DNA of 64,000 nt from JABHIE01 sp964584805 (GTDB lineage Bacteria > Planctomycetota > UBA1135). Position 1 is the stretch's first letter, and every line of letters starts with the position of its first letter. Made by a program: the position numbers and the translations under genes. The stretch covers positions 276,405 to 340,404 of the forward strand of contig CAZPAY010000001.1 of NCBI GenBank assembly GCA_964584805.1. The letters are read 5' to 3'. This document shows positions 16,790-24,554 of this stretch, in pieces. Under the pieces are notes generated by a model, which was given only the letters and a program-made list of their open reading frames with translations, was not told the origin of the DNA and did not search any database.

Positions 16790-18003
16790 CGCACGACCTC
16801 GGGCGGTGCAACTCGCGTCAAGGCCTCAAAGGCAATACCTTGCGGAGGTGAGGGCAACTCTCCATCGAAAAGGGGCAAGCCGCGCGGGACGACATCTCCG
16901 CCGCGAGTGAACCAAAAGAATTCATCCGTTGAGGCGTTTGGCGGGAGTGAAGAAAGCAATTGCAGGGGTTTGGGGCGCAACAAAACGACACCTTCCTGGG
17001 GCCAGTCTTTTCGCGTTCGTGGAACAGCCCAAGCGACTGAACCCCTCTGCTTGACGACTCGCGCAATCACGGCGCCGGATGTGCCAGCCCCGCCAGCCCA
17101 GGCAATCACAGCCGCCGGCTCATTACCCGAAAGGTGATAAGCGGCTGTTGCCGGGCCGTAAACCGCATCTGCTGGGATAGCTGCCCATGCCTTCGCTCGG
17201 GTGATTGGAGGCTCAGCTACCAAGGAAGTGCCAACGGCACCTGCTGCAACCCAAACACGGCCCTCAGCACCGGATGGCAACGATCCTTCAATGGCCCAAA
17301 CTTGTTCGCCACGGAGGGCATCTCCTTCACGAACGAGATGACCAATTCGCAATCCTAGGTCGCTCATTGCTGGGGGGTCTTCCATCAAAGGACGCCAATA
17401 AACCGAAGCACCCACCAAAGCCTCTTGCCCAGGGGCAAGCCAACGCACGACGGGAAACGCCGCCTCACCCCTACCGACACTCACTGCTGCCATGGCCGTA
17501 CCATCAGGATTCTGGAGCGAAAGCCCCGTGCGCTGATTCGTTGCAAGCCAGAGGGAAACATGAGCGGCAGATTCGGTCACGGCCTCAACGCGGCCCAACC
17601 AACGCGTGCCAAACACAACCGGCTGGCCCACAGCCAAGCCATGCGAACTTCCCGCGGCTAGCACCAAACGACCACGAGAGGCTTGATAATGAAAAACGGG
17701 GACTTCCAGCCAAGCCAAACCCGCAATGGAAGCCGGCCGGCCCGTGCGCCTCTCCGCCGCTGTGAGTTCGGCTAACACACTCGGCCGCGCGGATGCACGC
17801 CAAGGCTCACCCGTCAATTGTTGAACAGCCGTTGCAACCCGACCCGCAGGGGATGCAACCAATTGAGCCGGCGCCGCGATGAGCCACCCAACAAGGCGCT
17901 CAAGCGGAGCCTGCGGCCACCAAGCCAAACTCACGACCGCGGTCAAAACCGCGGTCAGATACAGAAACCGCCGGTAGCGCTCGGCGCCCGGCAGGAGAAA
18001 CAC
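16786..18003 (-). CDS. mreC: Rod-shape periplasmic protein MreC
   Basis: A 405-residue protein with one N-terminal membrane helix (about residues 13-30) and a periplasmic beta-rich domain. The MreC-type phrases LVLAAGSSHGLAVGQPVV and TRWLGRVEAVTESAAHVSL lie at about 110-150. It is longer than most MreC proteins; the extra C-terminal part (about 300-405) has no match I recognise. Its start overlaps the mreB stop by one base. Confidence 0.92.
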   Translation of the reverse strand: MFLLPGAERYRRFLYLTAVLTAVVSLAWWPQAPLERLVGWLIAAPAQLVASPAGRVATAVQQLTGEPWRASARPSVLAELTAAERRTGRPASIAGLAWLEVPVFHYQASRGRLVLAAGSSHGLAVGQPVVFGTRWLGRVEAVTESAAHVSLWLATNQRTGLSLQNPDGTAMAAVSVGRGEAAFPVVRWLAPGQEALVGASVYWRPLMEDPPAMSDLGLRIGHLVREGDALRGEQVWAIEGSLPSGAEGRVWVAAGAVGTSLVAEPPITRAKAWAAIPADAVYGPATAAYHLSGNEPAAVIAWAGGAGTSGAVIARVVKQRGSVAWAVPRTRKDWPQEGVVLLRPKPLQLLSSLPPNASTDEFFWFTRGGDVVPRGLPLFDGELPSPPQGIAFEALTRVAPPEVVR

Positions 18004-19058
18004 TAGGCCAGATCCTCGCCGTCAGATAAGAACGAGGAGTAAAGGTCGAGGTCTTCGAGGAAGCGAGCTGTGCCACGGACGACAGCAGTCAATGGGTCAT
18101 CATCAATGACGCATGGCAAGCTAGTCTGCGTTTGGATGAATTCATCCAAACCGGGCAACAGAGCACCACCCCCTACGCATACAATTCCTTGCTCAAGCAA
18201 GTCTGAGCCAATTTCTGGAGGAGCCGTAGTCAAGCAATCATTGATTGCACGCATAATGCCGCGCAAAGGCTCTTGCAGTGCCTCTCGTATTTCCTCGGAA
18301 TTAATGACGGCCTTGCGAGGCATCAAGGTCAAGGTATCGCGACCTGCAATTTCGAGAGTCTTTTCTTGTTCGAGGGAGACGGCCGAACCAATTGTCTTCT
18401 TCAGCTCTTCAGCTGTTTGTGGGCCAATTTGAAGGTTATGCGTTTTACGGATGTGCGACATAATCGCCTCGTCCATATTGTCGCCAGCGACCTTTACGGA
18501 TGTCACGGCCACCGCGCCACCCAAGGACAAAATGGCCACCTCAGTTGTTCCGCCACCAATATCGACCACCATCGAACCTTGTGATTCTGTGATTGGCAAA
18601 TCAACGCCGAGGCCAGCGGCCATCGGCTCATCAACCAGATACACCTTGCGAGCGCCTGCGCGCTCTGCCGAATTAATCACCGCGCGTTTCTCAACAGTAG
18701 TGATGCCACTTGGGACGGCAACAACAACCCGTGGGCGCACAACGGAGCGACCCTCTGCAGCCTTATGCAGAAAATAGCGCAACAACTTTTCGGTAATCTC
18801 GAAATCAGCAATGACACCACCCTTAAGCGGGCGAATCGCCTCGATCGTGGAGGGTGTCTTACCCAACATCTCGTAGGCCTCATCACCCACGCCCATCCCG
18901 TCAAGGATGACCTCATTCGTGCCTTTATAAACCGCCACAACCGAAGGCTCGTCAAGAATAATGCCACGCTCTTGTGAGGCCACAAGAGTGTTAGCAGTAC
19001 CAAGGTCAATGCCAAGGTCCTCAGTAAGGGAAAAACGACCGAAAAGCCTGTCTAACAT
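18003..19058 (-). CDS. mreB: Rod-shape actin homologue MreB
   Basis: A 351-residue cytoskeletal ATPase that organises lateral wall synthesis under the inner membrane. Actin-fold motifs DLGTANTLV (phosphate 1), DIGGGTTEVAIL (phosphate 2) and GGGALLPGLDEFI (adenosine) are intact, and the N terminus MLDRLFGRFS looks like an amphipathic membrane-binding segment. Length is standard. First gene of the mreBCD-mrdA-rodA operon. No clear Shine-Dalgarno precedes the ATG. Confidence 0.98.
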   Translation of the reverse strand: MLDRLFGRFSLTEDLGIDLGTANTLVASQERGIILDEPSVVAVYKGTNEVILDGMGVGDEAYEMLGKTPSTIEAIRPLKGGVIADFEITEKLLRYFLHKAAEGRSVVRPRVVVAVPSGITTVEKRAVINSAERAGARKVYLVDEPMAAGLGVDLPITESQGSMVVDIGGGTTEVAILSLGGAVAVTSVKVAGDNMDEAIMSHIRKTHNLQIGPQTAEELKKTIGSAVSLEQEKTLEIAGRDTLTLMPRKAVINSEEIREALQEPLRGIMRAINDCLTTAPPEIGSDLLEQGIVCVGGGALLPGLDEFIQTQTSLPCVIDDDPLTAVVRGTARFLEDLDLYSSFLSDGEDLA

Positions 19059-19150
19059 GGGAATTAGGGGGTCAAGTGCACCAAACGCGAAATGCGCTCG
19101 CAGGAGAGTATAGGCAAACAGAGCCTGCTAGGAAAGGATGATGCAAAGAG

Positions 19151-19181
19151 AAAGGCGCCACCCGAATGGGGTAGCGCCTTT
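19151..19181 (-). terminator. Intrinsic terminator after the 81-residue protein gene
   Basis: A strong hairpin: the minus strand reads AAAGGCGC, then a CCCC/GGGG-type extension, a short loop, and GCGCCTTT followed by a pyrimidine-rich CTCTTT. It lies 21 bases beyond the stop at 19202 and separates this unit from mreB. Confidence 0.8.
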
Positions 19182-19201
19182 GTCGCGAAATTGCAGGCTA
19201 T

Positions 19202-19447
19202 TTAGTTAGAAGAACTTTGGTAAGCGTCTTTGAAAAACATGCCTGTGCCGTAGTGTGAACCCTTTTCGTAATCGACAACAAGAAGTGCCGCGAAAAGTGC
19301 AATGCCAGTCACGATGGCCAAAACGGTCTCAACCGGTGGGCCTGGCTTAATTTCTTTCTCAGGCTTAGGTGCTTTTACCTTTTTGGCCTTGTTGGCCGGC
19401 TTAGCGGCCTTGCCCTTTTTAGGCGGACGACGACGTGGTGCTGCCAT
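19202..19447 (-). CDS. Small basic single-pass membrane protein, unknown
   Basis: An 81-residue protein I do not recognise. Residues 1-33 are almost only Lys, Pro, Ala and Arg (MAAPRRRPPKKGKAAKP start), then comes one hydrophobic helix (about 41-59, ETVLAIVTGIALFAALLVV) and a short polar tail ending SSSN. By the positive-inside rule the basic N terminus would be cytoplasmic. It follows the coiled-coil gene by 15 bases and precedes a strong terminator, so the two are probably one unit. The basic tail could bind nucleic acid or a negatively charged membrane. Confidence 0.75.
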   Translation of the reverse strand: MAAPRRRPPKKGKAAKPANKAKKVKAPKPEKEIKPGPPVETVLAIVTGIALFAALLVVDYEKGSHYGTGMFFKDAYQSSSN

Positions 19448-19462
19448 GATGTAAACCTAAGA

Positions 19463-20317
19463 TTAGAGGCGAGTGGAGATGCGGTCGCCAGCGACTACGC
19501 GTGCGTTACCAGCCAGTTGAACCAAGGCCGAAGCGACAGATTGATTAACCGTCTCGACATGGATGCGACCCTTGTAGGTGCCACCACGATAAACATCGAA
19601 GGTGTAGCCTGCTTGGATGCCATCGTTTTTGCCAAGGTTGATGGTGACATAACCTGTATCGCCAACATACTCAGCGGAGAGAATGGAACCTTCGAGCATT
19701 GGCTGAGCACCGATATCAGCTAGGTCGACGCGGTAAATCGCAACGACTTGCTGAAGTTGTGCATCAAGCTCACTGGCGCGCTCACTGACGCGACGAAGCT
19801 CAAGTTGGAGGTCTGAAGCGCGACGCACGGCGGCATCTTTATCCGAGCCAGCGGATGTGCTTGCAGCAACAGCCACATCGCGATCAGCCATGGCAGAGTT
19901 GCGCTCATCGCGAAGGTTTTGATTTTCTTCGGTAACGCGTGCGAGGGCTTGGCCTTGAGAGCGGTTGGTGTCTTCCAAGTTGCCCAAAGCAACCTGAATC
20001 TTTGAGAGACCCTCACGCAAGCTAGCGTTTTCGCGGCGCTCCGTTTCAAGATCTTCGGTCATTGCGCTGATGGCAGCGTCTTTTTGATCTTTGAGTGCAC
20101 CAACACGATCACGCTCGCCGCTTGCTTGATCAAGACGGGCTTGGAGCTCGTTGAGTACAGACTCGTGCTCGCTAGCGGCCGCTGCAGCAGATGCAGTGGA
20201 GGCTTCGAACTTAGCGCGGAAATCACCGCTGGTACCGATGAGATTGGCAGCCGAACCTACGAATAGAGCGGCTAGGACCAAATTGAGGACGACGAACAAC
20301 TTTCCGACGGGGCTCAT
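19463..20317 (-). CDS. Membrane-anchored coiled-coil protein with C-terminal beta domain
   Basis: A 284-residue protein with an N-terminal hydrophobic anchor (about residues 7-27), a long coiled coil (about 35-215, rich in Ala, Glu, Arg and Gln) and a compact C-terminal domain (about 220-284). The last has the phrase GYVTINLGKNDGIQAGYTF and ends VVAGDRISTRL. The layout of anchor, coiled coil and beta domain recalls MreC, although there is no clear homology. Its position next to the mre operon suggests a cell-envelope role. Function unknown. Confidence 0.8.
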   Translation of the reverse strand: MSPVGKLFVVLNLVLAALFVGSAANLIGTSGDFRAKFEASTASAAAAASEHESVLNELQARLDQASGERDRVGALKDQKDAAISAMTEDLETERRENASLREGLSKIQVALGNLEDTNRSQGQALARVTEENQNLRDERNSAMADRDVAVAASTSAGSDKDAAVRRASDLQLELRRVSERASELDAQLQQVVAIYRVDLADIGAQPMLEGSILSAEYVGDTGYVTINLGKNDGIQAGYTFDVYRGGTYKGRIHVETVNQSVASALVQLAGNARVVAGDRISTRL

Positions 20318-20409
20318 GTTATTAGGAACAGGTTAAGGACAAGGGAGGGCCGCAAAAACGCGGTGACACAGTGTAGGGCTGCCGCACAGGGCGGTTTCCT
20401 ATTGAGTGG

Positions 20410-20437
20410 AAAAACTCTATCCCACTCGGGTAGAGGG
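20410..20437 (-). terminator. Intrinsic terminator after lnt
   Basis: The minus strand reads CTCTACCC-GAGT-GGGATAGAG-TTTTT directly after the lnt stop: an 8-pair stem with one bulged A, a 4-base loop and a T5 tract. It ends the moeA-lnt unit. Confidence 0.8.
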
Positions 20438-20438
20438 G

Positions 20439-22043
20439 TCAAGCGAAGGGAACACCCTCTTGAGCATCAATTTTTCGTTTTGGCAGAAGTGCTAAAAGCA
20501 AAAAAAGCATGGCCAATCCATGAAAATATGCCCAGCCCCCCATGATGTAAGGCGTCGAAGTTGATGAATCGACGCGAGGGAGGCGAATCGGCCAAGAACG
20601 GGCGGTGTTATGCGGCAATTTACGCACCATGGCTCCTCCCGCCTGGACAAGTGCGGAAACGCCCGTATTCGTTACGCGCAAGATAGAGCGATGGGTTTCA
20701 GCAGCTCTCCATTGAGTCGCAGCCAGCATTTGGTCAAATTCAGCGCTCGTGCCATACCAAGCCTCGTTGGACAACACGACAAAGCCTTCCGCCCCATCGA
20801 GCGCCTGTTGACGGAAAACGCTAGGAAAGACATTTTCCCAGCAAACGGCGACGCCGATTTTTGCAGCAGCGTCGCCTATCAGGGGAAGCGACAAAGGCCC
20901 CCGACGGTCAGTGAAAGCAAAAATGGGTAGCAAGCCGGATGCCGCAAAGACCCCCATCGCAACGCTCTCTGAACCAGGAAAAGCGCCATTGAGTGGCAAG
21001 CGTTCACCAAACGGCACGAGCTCGCTCTTGGTCATCTGACTCAAAATGTCGCCGGCCTGAGAAAAAAGCAAAACCTCGGAAGTGCGCTCACTCATGACAT
21101 CAGGCTCAGCATTGGGCTGGACGGCTTGATAAAAATGTGCGCCAAGTAAGAAAGTGGTTGCAGGTGGCGCGGGGCTCATCACTTGCGCAATAGCCATCTG
21201 TTGAAGGTCAAGCAAGTCTTGCGCGGGGACTACCTCGGTAGGCTGGTTGGGCCAAGGGCGGCGCATCTCACCGACTGCCTCATTTGGCATCGCCGGGAAA
21301 GGCCACATCGTTTCCGCCCAAATCACGACATCAGGGTCCGGCCCTTGCTCAAGGCCTTGATGCGTCAGCTCAAGATGGCGCTTGTAAACCTCACCCGCCA
21401 ATTCAGGCTCATGCTTTTCATTCAGCCCGATATTGGCCTGAATCCCAAGGCACTGCAAATCGCGAGGCGGCACAGGACGCACATAAGTGATAAATGTCTG
21501 CGGCAAAATCAGCAACAGCAATATCGGGAAAGGCAACAAGGCCAACCGCGGCCCGCGCGTGCTAAGCGTGTAAAGCCAACCCGCTGCAAAGAGCACGAGC
21601 GCAGAAACGCCAAACTCACCCACAATGGCGCCCGCGTCAAGGAAGCCACGCACATCGGCCAAACCGAGTGCGGGCGATGCCCAAGGAGTGCCCCCCATCG
21701 GAAACCACTGCTGAAGCCACGCCACAATCAAAAGTGCGGCTGGCCCCGCGATGCCGGGTGGCATCCATGGGCGGAGACGGCGGTAAAGCACCCCGCCAGC
21801 GACCCAAAACCAACCCATAATGAGACCAACAGGAATGGGCATGAGCGGGTGGATATTGCTCAGAAACGAAAACGCCAGGCTCCAAAAAAGCACACCGGCG
21901 ATGTAATCCGTTTTCTTACTTCCGCCTCGCTCCCAGTGGATGATGCGCAAGATGATGGCGGGCAAGACAAGCCCTCCCCACAACCAGCCCGGCAACGCGC
22001 AGGCCTGCAAAACTGCGGCAAGGATGACCAGGATGAGATTCAT
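20439..22043 (-). CDS. lnt: Apolipoprotein N-acyltransferase
   Basis: A 534-residue inner-membrane enzyme that adds the third acyl chain to lipoproteins. Six or so N-terminal membrane helices precede a nitrilase-like domain (about residues 210-470). The catalytic residues are visible as Glu in IWAETMWPFP, Lys in MTKSELVPFGERLP and Cys in VAVCWENVFP. The start at 22043 gives MNLILVILAAVL and an ATGA overlap with the moeA stop; an ATG 24 bases upstream is possible but less hydrophobic. Implies an outer membrane with triacylated lipoproteins, such as the RND lipoprotein at 23376. Confidence 0.94.
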   Translation of the reverse strand: MNLILVILAAVLQACALPGWLWGGLVLPAIILRIIHWERGGSKKTDYIAGVLFWSLAFSFLSNIHPLMPIPVGLIMGWFWVAGGVLYRRLRPWMPPGIAGPAALLIVAWLQQWFPMGGTPWASPALGLADVRGFLDAGAIVGEFGVSALVLFAAGWLYTLSTRGPRLALLPFPILLLLILPQTFITYVRPVPPRDLQCLGIQANIGLNEKHEPELAGEVYKRHLELTHQGLEQGPDPDVVIWAETMWPFPAMPNEAVGEMRRPWPNQPTEVVPAQDLLDLQQMAIAQVMSPAPPATTFLLGAHFYQAVQPNAEPDVMSERTSEVLLFSQAGDILSQMTKSELVPFGERLPLNGAFPGSESVAMGVFAASGLLPIFAFTDRRGPLSLPLIGDAAAKIGVAVCWENVFPSVFRQQALDGAEGFVVLSNEAWYGTSAEFDQMLAATQWRAAETHRSILRVTNTGVSALVQAGGAMVRKLPHNTARSWPIRLPRVDSSTSTPYIMGGWAYFHGLAMLFLLLALLPKRKIDAQEGVPFA

Positions 22044-23281
22044 CGCCAACCTGTGATGGGGAAACATTCACCGTCATCGCCGGCCGCCAAAGTCGAACCC
22101 GCGGGAATATGCAATAGCGCGTCGGCACCCGCGAGGGATGTCCAGTCACCTGAGCCTTGCTCGGGGCGTGGCGTAATGACGAGCTGACCCGATTCATTGA
22201 TGCTCAAATCAGCGGGCAAAAAACGCTCGCGTTTCTTAGCCCGAGCGGGTGCGCCGAGGGTGCCTTTTAAGTAGGGTCGCATTTGAGCCTTGCCGCCCAT
22301 CATGCGTTGCAAAAGAGGCACCGCAAAAGCTTCAAGAATCACAAAAGAAGAAACGGGGTTGCCGGGCAGCCCCAATACGAAGGTCGAATCAATATGACCA
22401 GCCCAAGCCGGCTTGCCCGGCTGCACACTGACTCCATGAAACAACTTGGTCACCCCGCAACTTTCAAAGGTAGATGGCAAGTGATCTTTATCGCCCATGC
22501 TGACCCCGCCAATCGTGACAAGTAAATCGCAACGGGTCAGCGCATTTTCTACCGCGGAGCGGAGGGCGTCCGGGTCGTCGGGCACATGCATATGCTCAAT
22601 CACATCGGCACCCGCGGCGATGAGCTGGGCAATCGAGCCGAGGCGGTTGGAATCGCGCACCTGATGCGGCTCGGGGTCACTCGCCCAAGGGACGACCTCG
22701 TCACCGGTCGCCATCACGATGGCACGCGGTCGGGCGGCCACCCAAATCGGGTCTGCGCCACAGCCAGCGGCGGCCGAAAGATCTGCGGAAGTCAAAACGC
22801 GCCCCGGCTCAAGCAAAACACGCCCCTCCTCGCCCATCTCGCCCGTTTGACGCACATGGCGACCGGCCTGAGGCTCTTGAGAAAAGCTCACGGTATCGCC
22901 GATGCGATTGGTGTATTCAACCGGAATGACAGTATCGGCACCATCAGGCACCACACCGCCCGTCATGACGGCAACGGTTTGCCCGGACTGCACCTCAGGA
23001 ATCTCGGAAGTGCCGGCATAAACCGCACCACACACGAGGCGATCTGCCATGCCTTCATCGGAGCGAACGGCCCAGCCATCCATGGCCGAACGACGGGTCG
23101 GTGGCTCCGCGCGGCTCATCTGCACCGGCTCAGCCAAAGTACTCCCTAAAGCATGGGCAAGCGGGATGGCTTCCGCCTCGGTGGTGAGGGGTTGGGCGGC
23201 CTCAATGAGCTGCTGAATCGCAGTCGAAAGGGGGAGCAAGGTTTTGCCCCGATGGGATGTGTCGCAGATGTCGGCAGACAT
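22040..23281 (-). CDS. moeA: Molybdopterin molybdenumtransferase
   Basis: A 413-residue MoeA that inserts molybdate into adenylated molybdopterin. Conserved phrases are AEPPTRRSAMDGWAV near residue 65, MTGGVVPDGADTVIPVEY near 105, the MoCF_biosynth motif VTIGGVSMGDKDHL near 258, and LPGNPVSSFV near 305. Full length and in one piece. No other molybdenum-cofactor gene is in the window. It overlaps lnt by 4 bases, an unusual pairing with no obvious functional link. Confidence 0.96.
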   Translation of the reverse strand: MSADICDTSHRGKTLLPLSTAIQQLIEAAQPLTTEAEAIPLAHALGSTLAEPVQMSRAEPPTRRSAMDGWAVRSDEGMADRLVCGAVYAGTSEIPEVQSGQTVAVMTGGVVPDGADTVIPVEYTNRIGDTVSFSQEPQAGRHVRQTGEMGEEGRVLLEPGRVLTSADLSAAAGCGADPIWVAARPRAIVMATGDEVVPWASDPEPHQVRDSNRLGSIAQLIAAGADVIEHMHVPDDPDALRSAVENALTRCDLLVTIGGVSMGDKDHLPSTFESCGVTKLFHGVSVQPGKPAWAGHIDSTFVLGLPGNPVSSFVILEAFAVPLLQRMMGGKAQMRPYLKGTLGAPARAKKRERFLPADLSINESGQLVITPRPEQGSGDWTSLAGADALLHIPAGSTLAAGDDGECFPITGWR

Positions 23282-23314
23282 GGGTGGAAGGATGATGTTT
23301 CTCGCCCTAAGAAT

Positions 23315-23346
23315 GTCACAGAAAAGTCACAAGGAAAAGACATAAT
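23315..23346 (+). promoter_or_regulatory. Possible control region of the RND operon
   Basis: In the 94-base gap between divergent moeA and the RND genes there are two GTCACA direct repeats at 23315-23320 and 23326-23331, 11 bases (one helical turn) apart, followed by CATAAT at 23341-23346 as a possible -10. No good -35 is seen. Suggestive only. Confidence 0.3.
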
Positions 23347-23375
23347 ACACTCCCGTTTCCTTCGTAACCCCTGTC

Positions 23376-24554
23376 ATGTCCCGCGCATCTCTGCTCCCCC
23401 TTCTCTTGCTGGTTGCTTGCTCCACGAGCGACAAGCCAACTGACCCCTCTTCGAGCGATTCTTCCGACAATGCGACTATTGTCGATTTATCGAAAGACCC
23501 CAAAGTTGATGGCGAAAAGAGCGCCGACGCCCCTGCCGAGTCCGAGCTCGAAACGCGCCTTGTGCGCATCGCTCCCGTCACTCAAGGCGCCATCACACGC
23601 ACTCTTGAGGCCGTCGCGAATGTGGTTTCACTCGATACTGTCGACATCATGCCTGAGCGTGCTGAGATGGTCGTCGAAATTCTCGTAGAAGAAGGCGATG
23701 TTGTCCTGGCCGGCCAGCCCTTGGCTCGTCTGCGTAATTCGGTGGCGAGCCTTGAATTCGCGGAAGCCAAAGTGCGACTTGAAGAAGCCAAGACCGGTTT
23801 AGAGAGTGCGCAAAAAGACTTTAAGCGGAATCAAGAATTGGCAAGTGGCACAACAGCCGGCATCTCACTTTTGAGTGAGCGTGAGCTTGAAACGAGCAAG
23901 CAAACATGGCTTACAGCGCGCACAACACTCGAATCAGGAAAAGTGGCCCTCGACCGTGCCGAGCTTGAGTTCAACCGCTGCACCCTGACCAGCCCCATCG
24001 ATGGCACGGTGAGCGCGCGTGATTTGTCGCTCGGTGACTTAGCGACGGTCAGCACCCGCGCCTTCCAAGTCGTCGACCTCGCCCACCCGCGCATCGAAAT
24101 CCACCGCCCTCAAAGAGAGCTCGCTTTCCTCCGAGCGGGCCTTTCACTTGTCGCCACGGCCGAAGCTATGCCCGGTATCGAAATCCCTGGCGTGATTGAG
24201 CGAGTCAGCCCAACGGTTGATCCAGAAACGGGCACGGTCAAAGTGACGGCTCGCCTCAATCCAACTTCGGGTGTTCTGCCTGTGGGTATTTTGGTCAAGC
24301 TCGTGATCGAGCTTGAACGACACGATGGCGCATTCTTGCTTCCGAAAAAAGCACTGCTCTTTGAGGCCGATGGGCAATACGGGTTCAAAGTCGTCGACGG
24401 CAAGGCCGTGCGCTTCGACTTGATAGCTGGTTTTGAAAACACAGATGAAATCGAAGCCCTCCCTGAAACGGGTTTGGGGCTCGGCGATTCGGTAGTCGTA
24501 ATTGGCGCTGACCGTCTCGAAGACGGCTCCCCCGTTGAAGTCATTGACTCATGA
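23376..24554 (+). CDS. RND efflux membrane-fusion lipoprotein
   Basis: A 392-residue periplasmic adaptor of the AcrA/MexA type. The N terminus MSRASLLPLLLLVACSTSD has a lipobox (LVAC), so Cys-15 should be lipidated. It then shows a barrel-sandwich segment (about 90-125), an alpha-hairpin (about 125-205), the second lipoyl half with CTLTSPIDGTVSARDLSLG, and beta-barrel and membrane-proximal domains up to residue 390. It overlaps the first pump gene by 4 bases. No TolC-like gene is nearby, so the outer-membrane channel is presumably encoded elsewhere. Confidence 0.93.
   Translation: MSRASLLPLLLLVACSTSDKPTDPSSSDSSDNATIVDLSKDPKVDGEKSADAPAESELETRLVRIAPVTQGAITRTLEAVANVVSLDTVDIMPERAEMVVEILVEEGDVVLAGQPLARLRNSVASLEFAEAKVRLEEAKTGLESAQKDFKRNQELASGTTAGISLLSERELETSKQTWLTARTTLESGKVALDRAELEFNRCTLTSPIDGTVSARDLSLGDLATVSTRAFQVVDLAHPRIEIHRPQRELAFLRAGLSLVATAEAMPGIEIPGVIERVSPTVDPETGTVKVTARLNPTSGVLPVGILVKLVIELERHDGAFLLPKKALLFEADGQYGFKVVDGKAVRFDLIAGFENTDEIEALPETGLGLGDSVVVIGADRLEDGSPVEVIDS

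Noticed and set aside
21183..22187. 334-codon plus-strand frame opposite lnt
   Set aside because: Antisense to the catalytic and membrane part of lnt; very Arg/His-rich as expected from a shadow frame.
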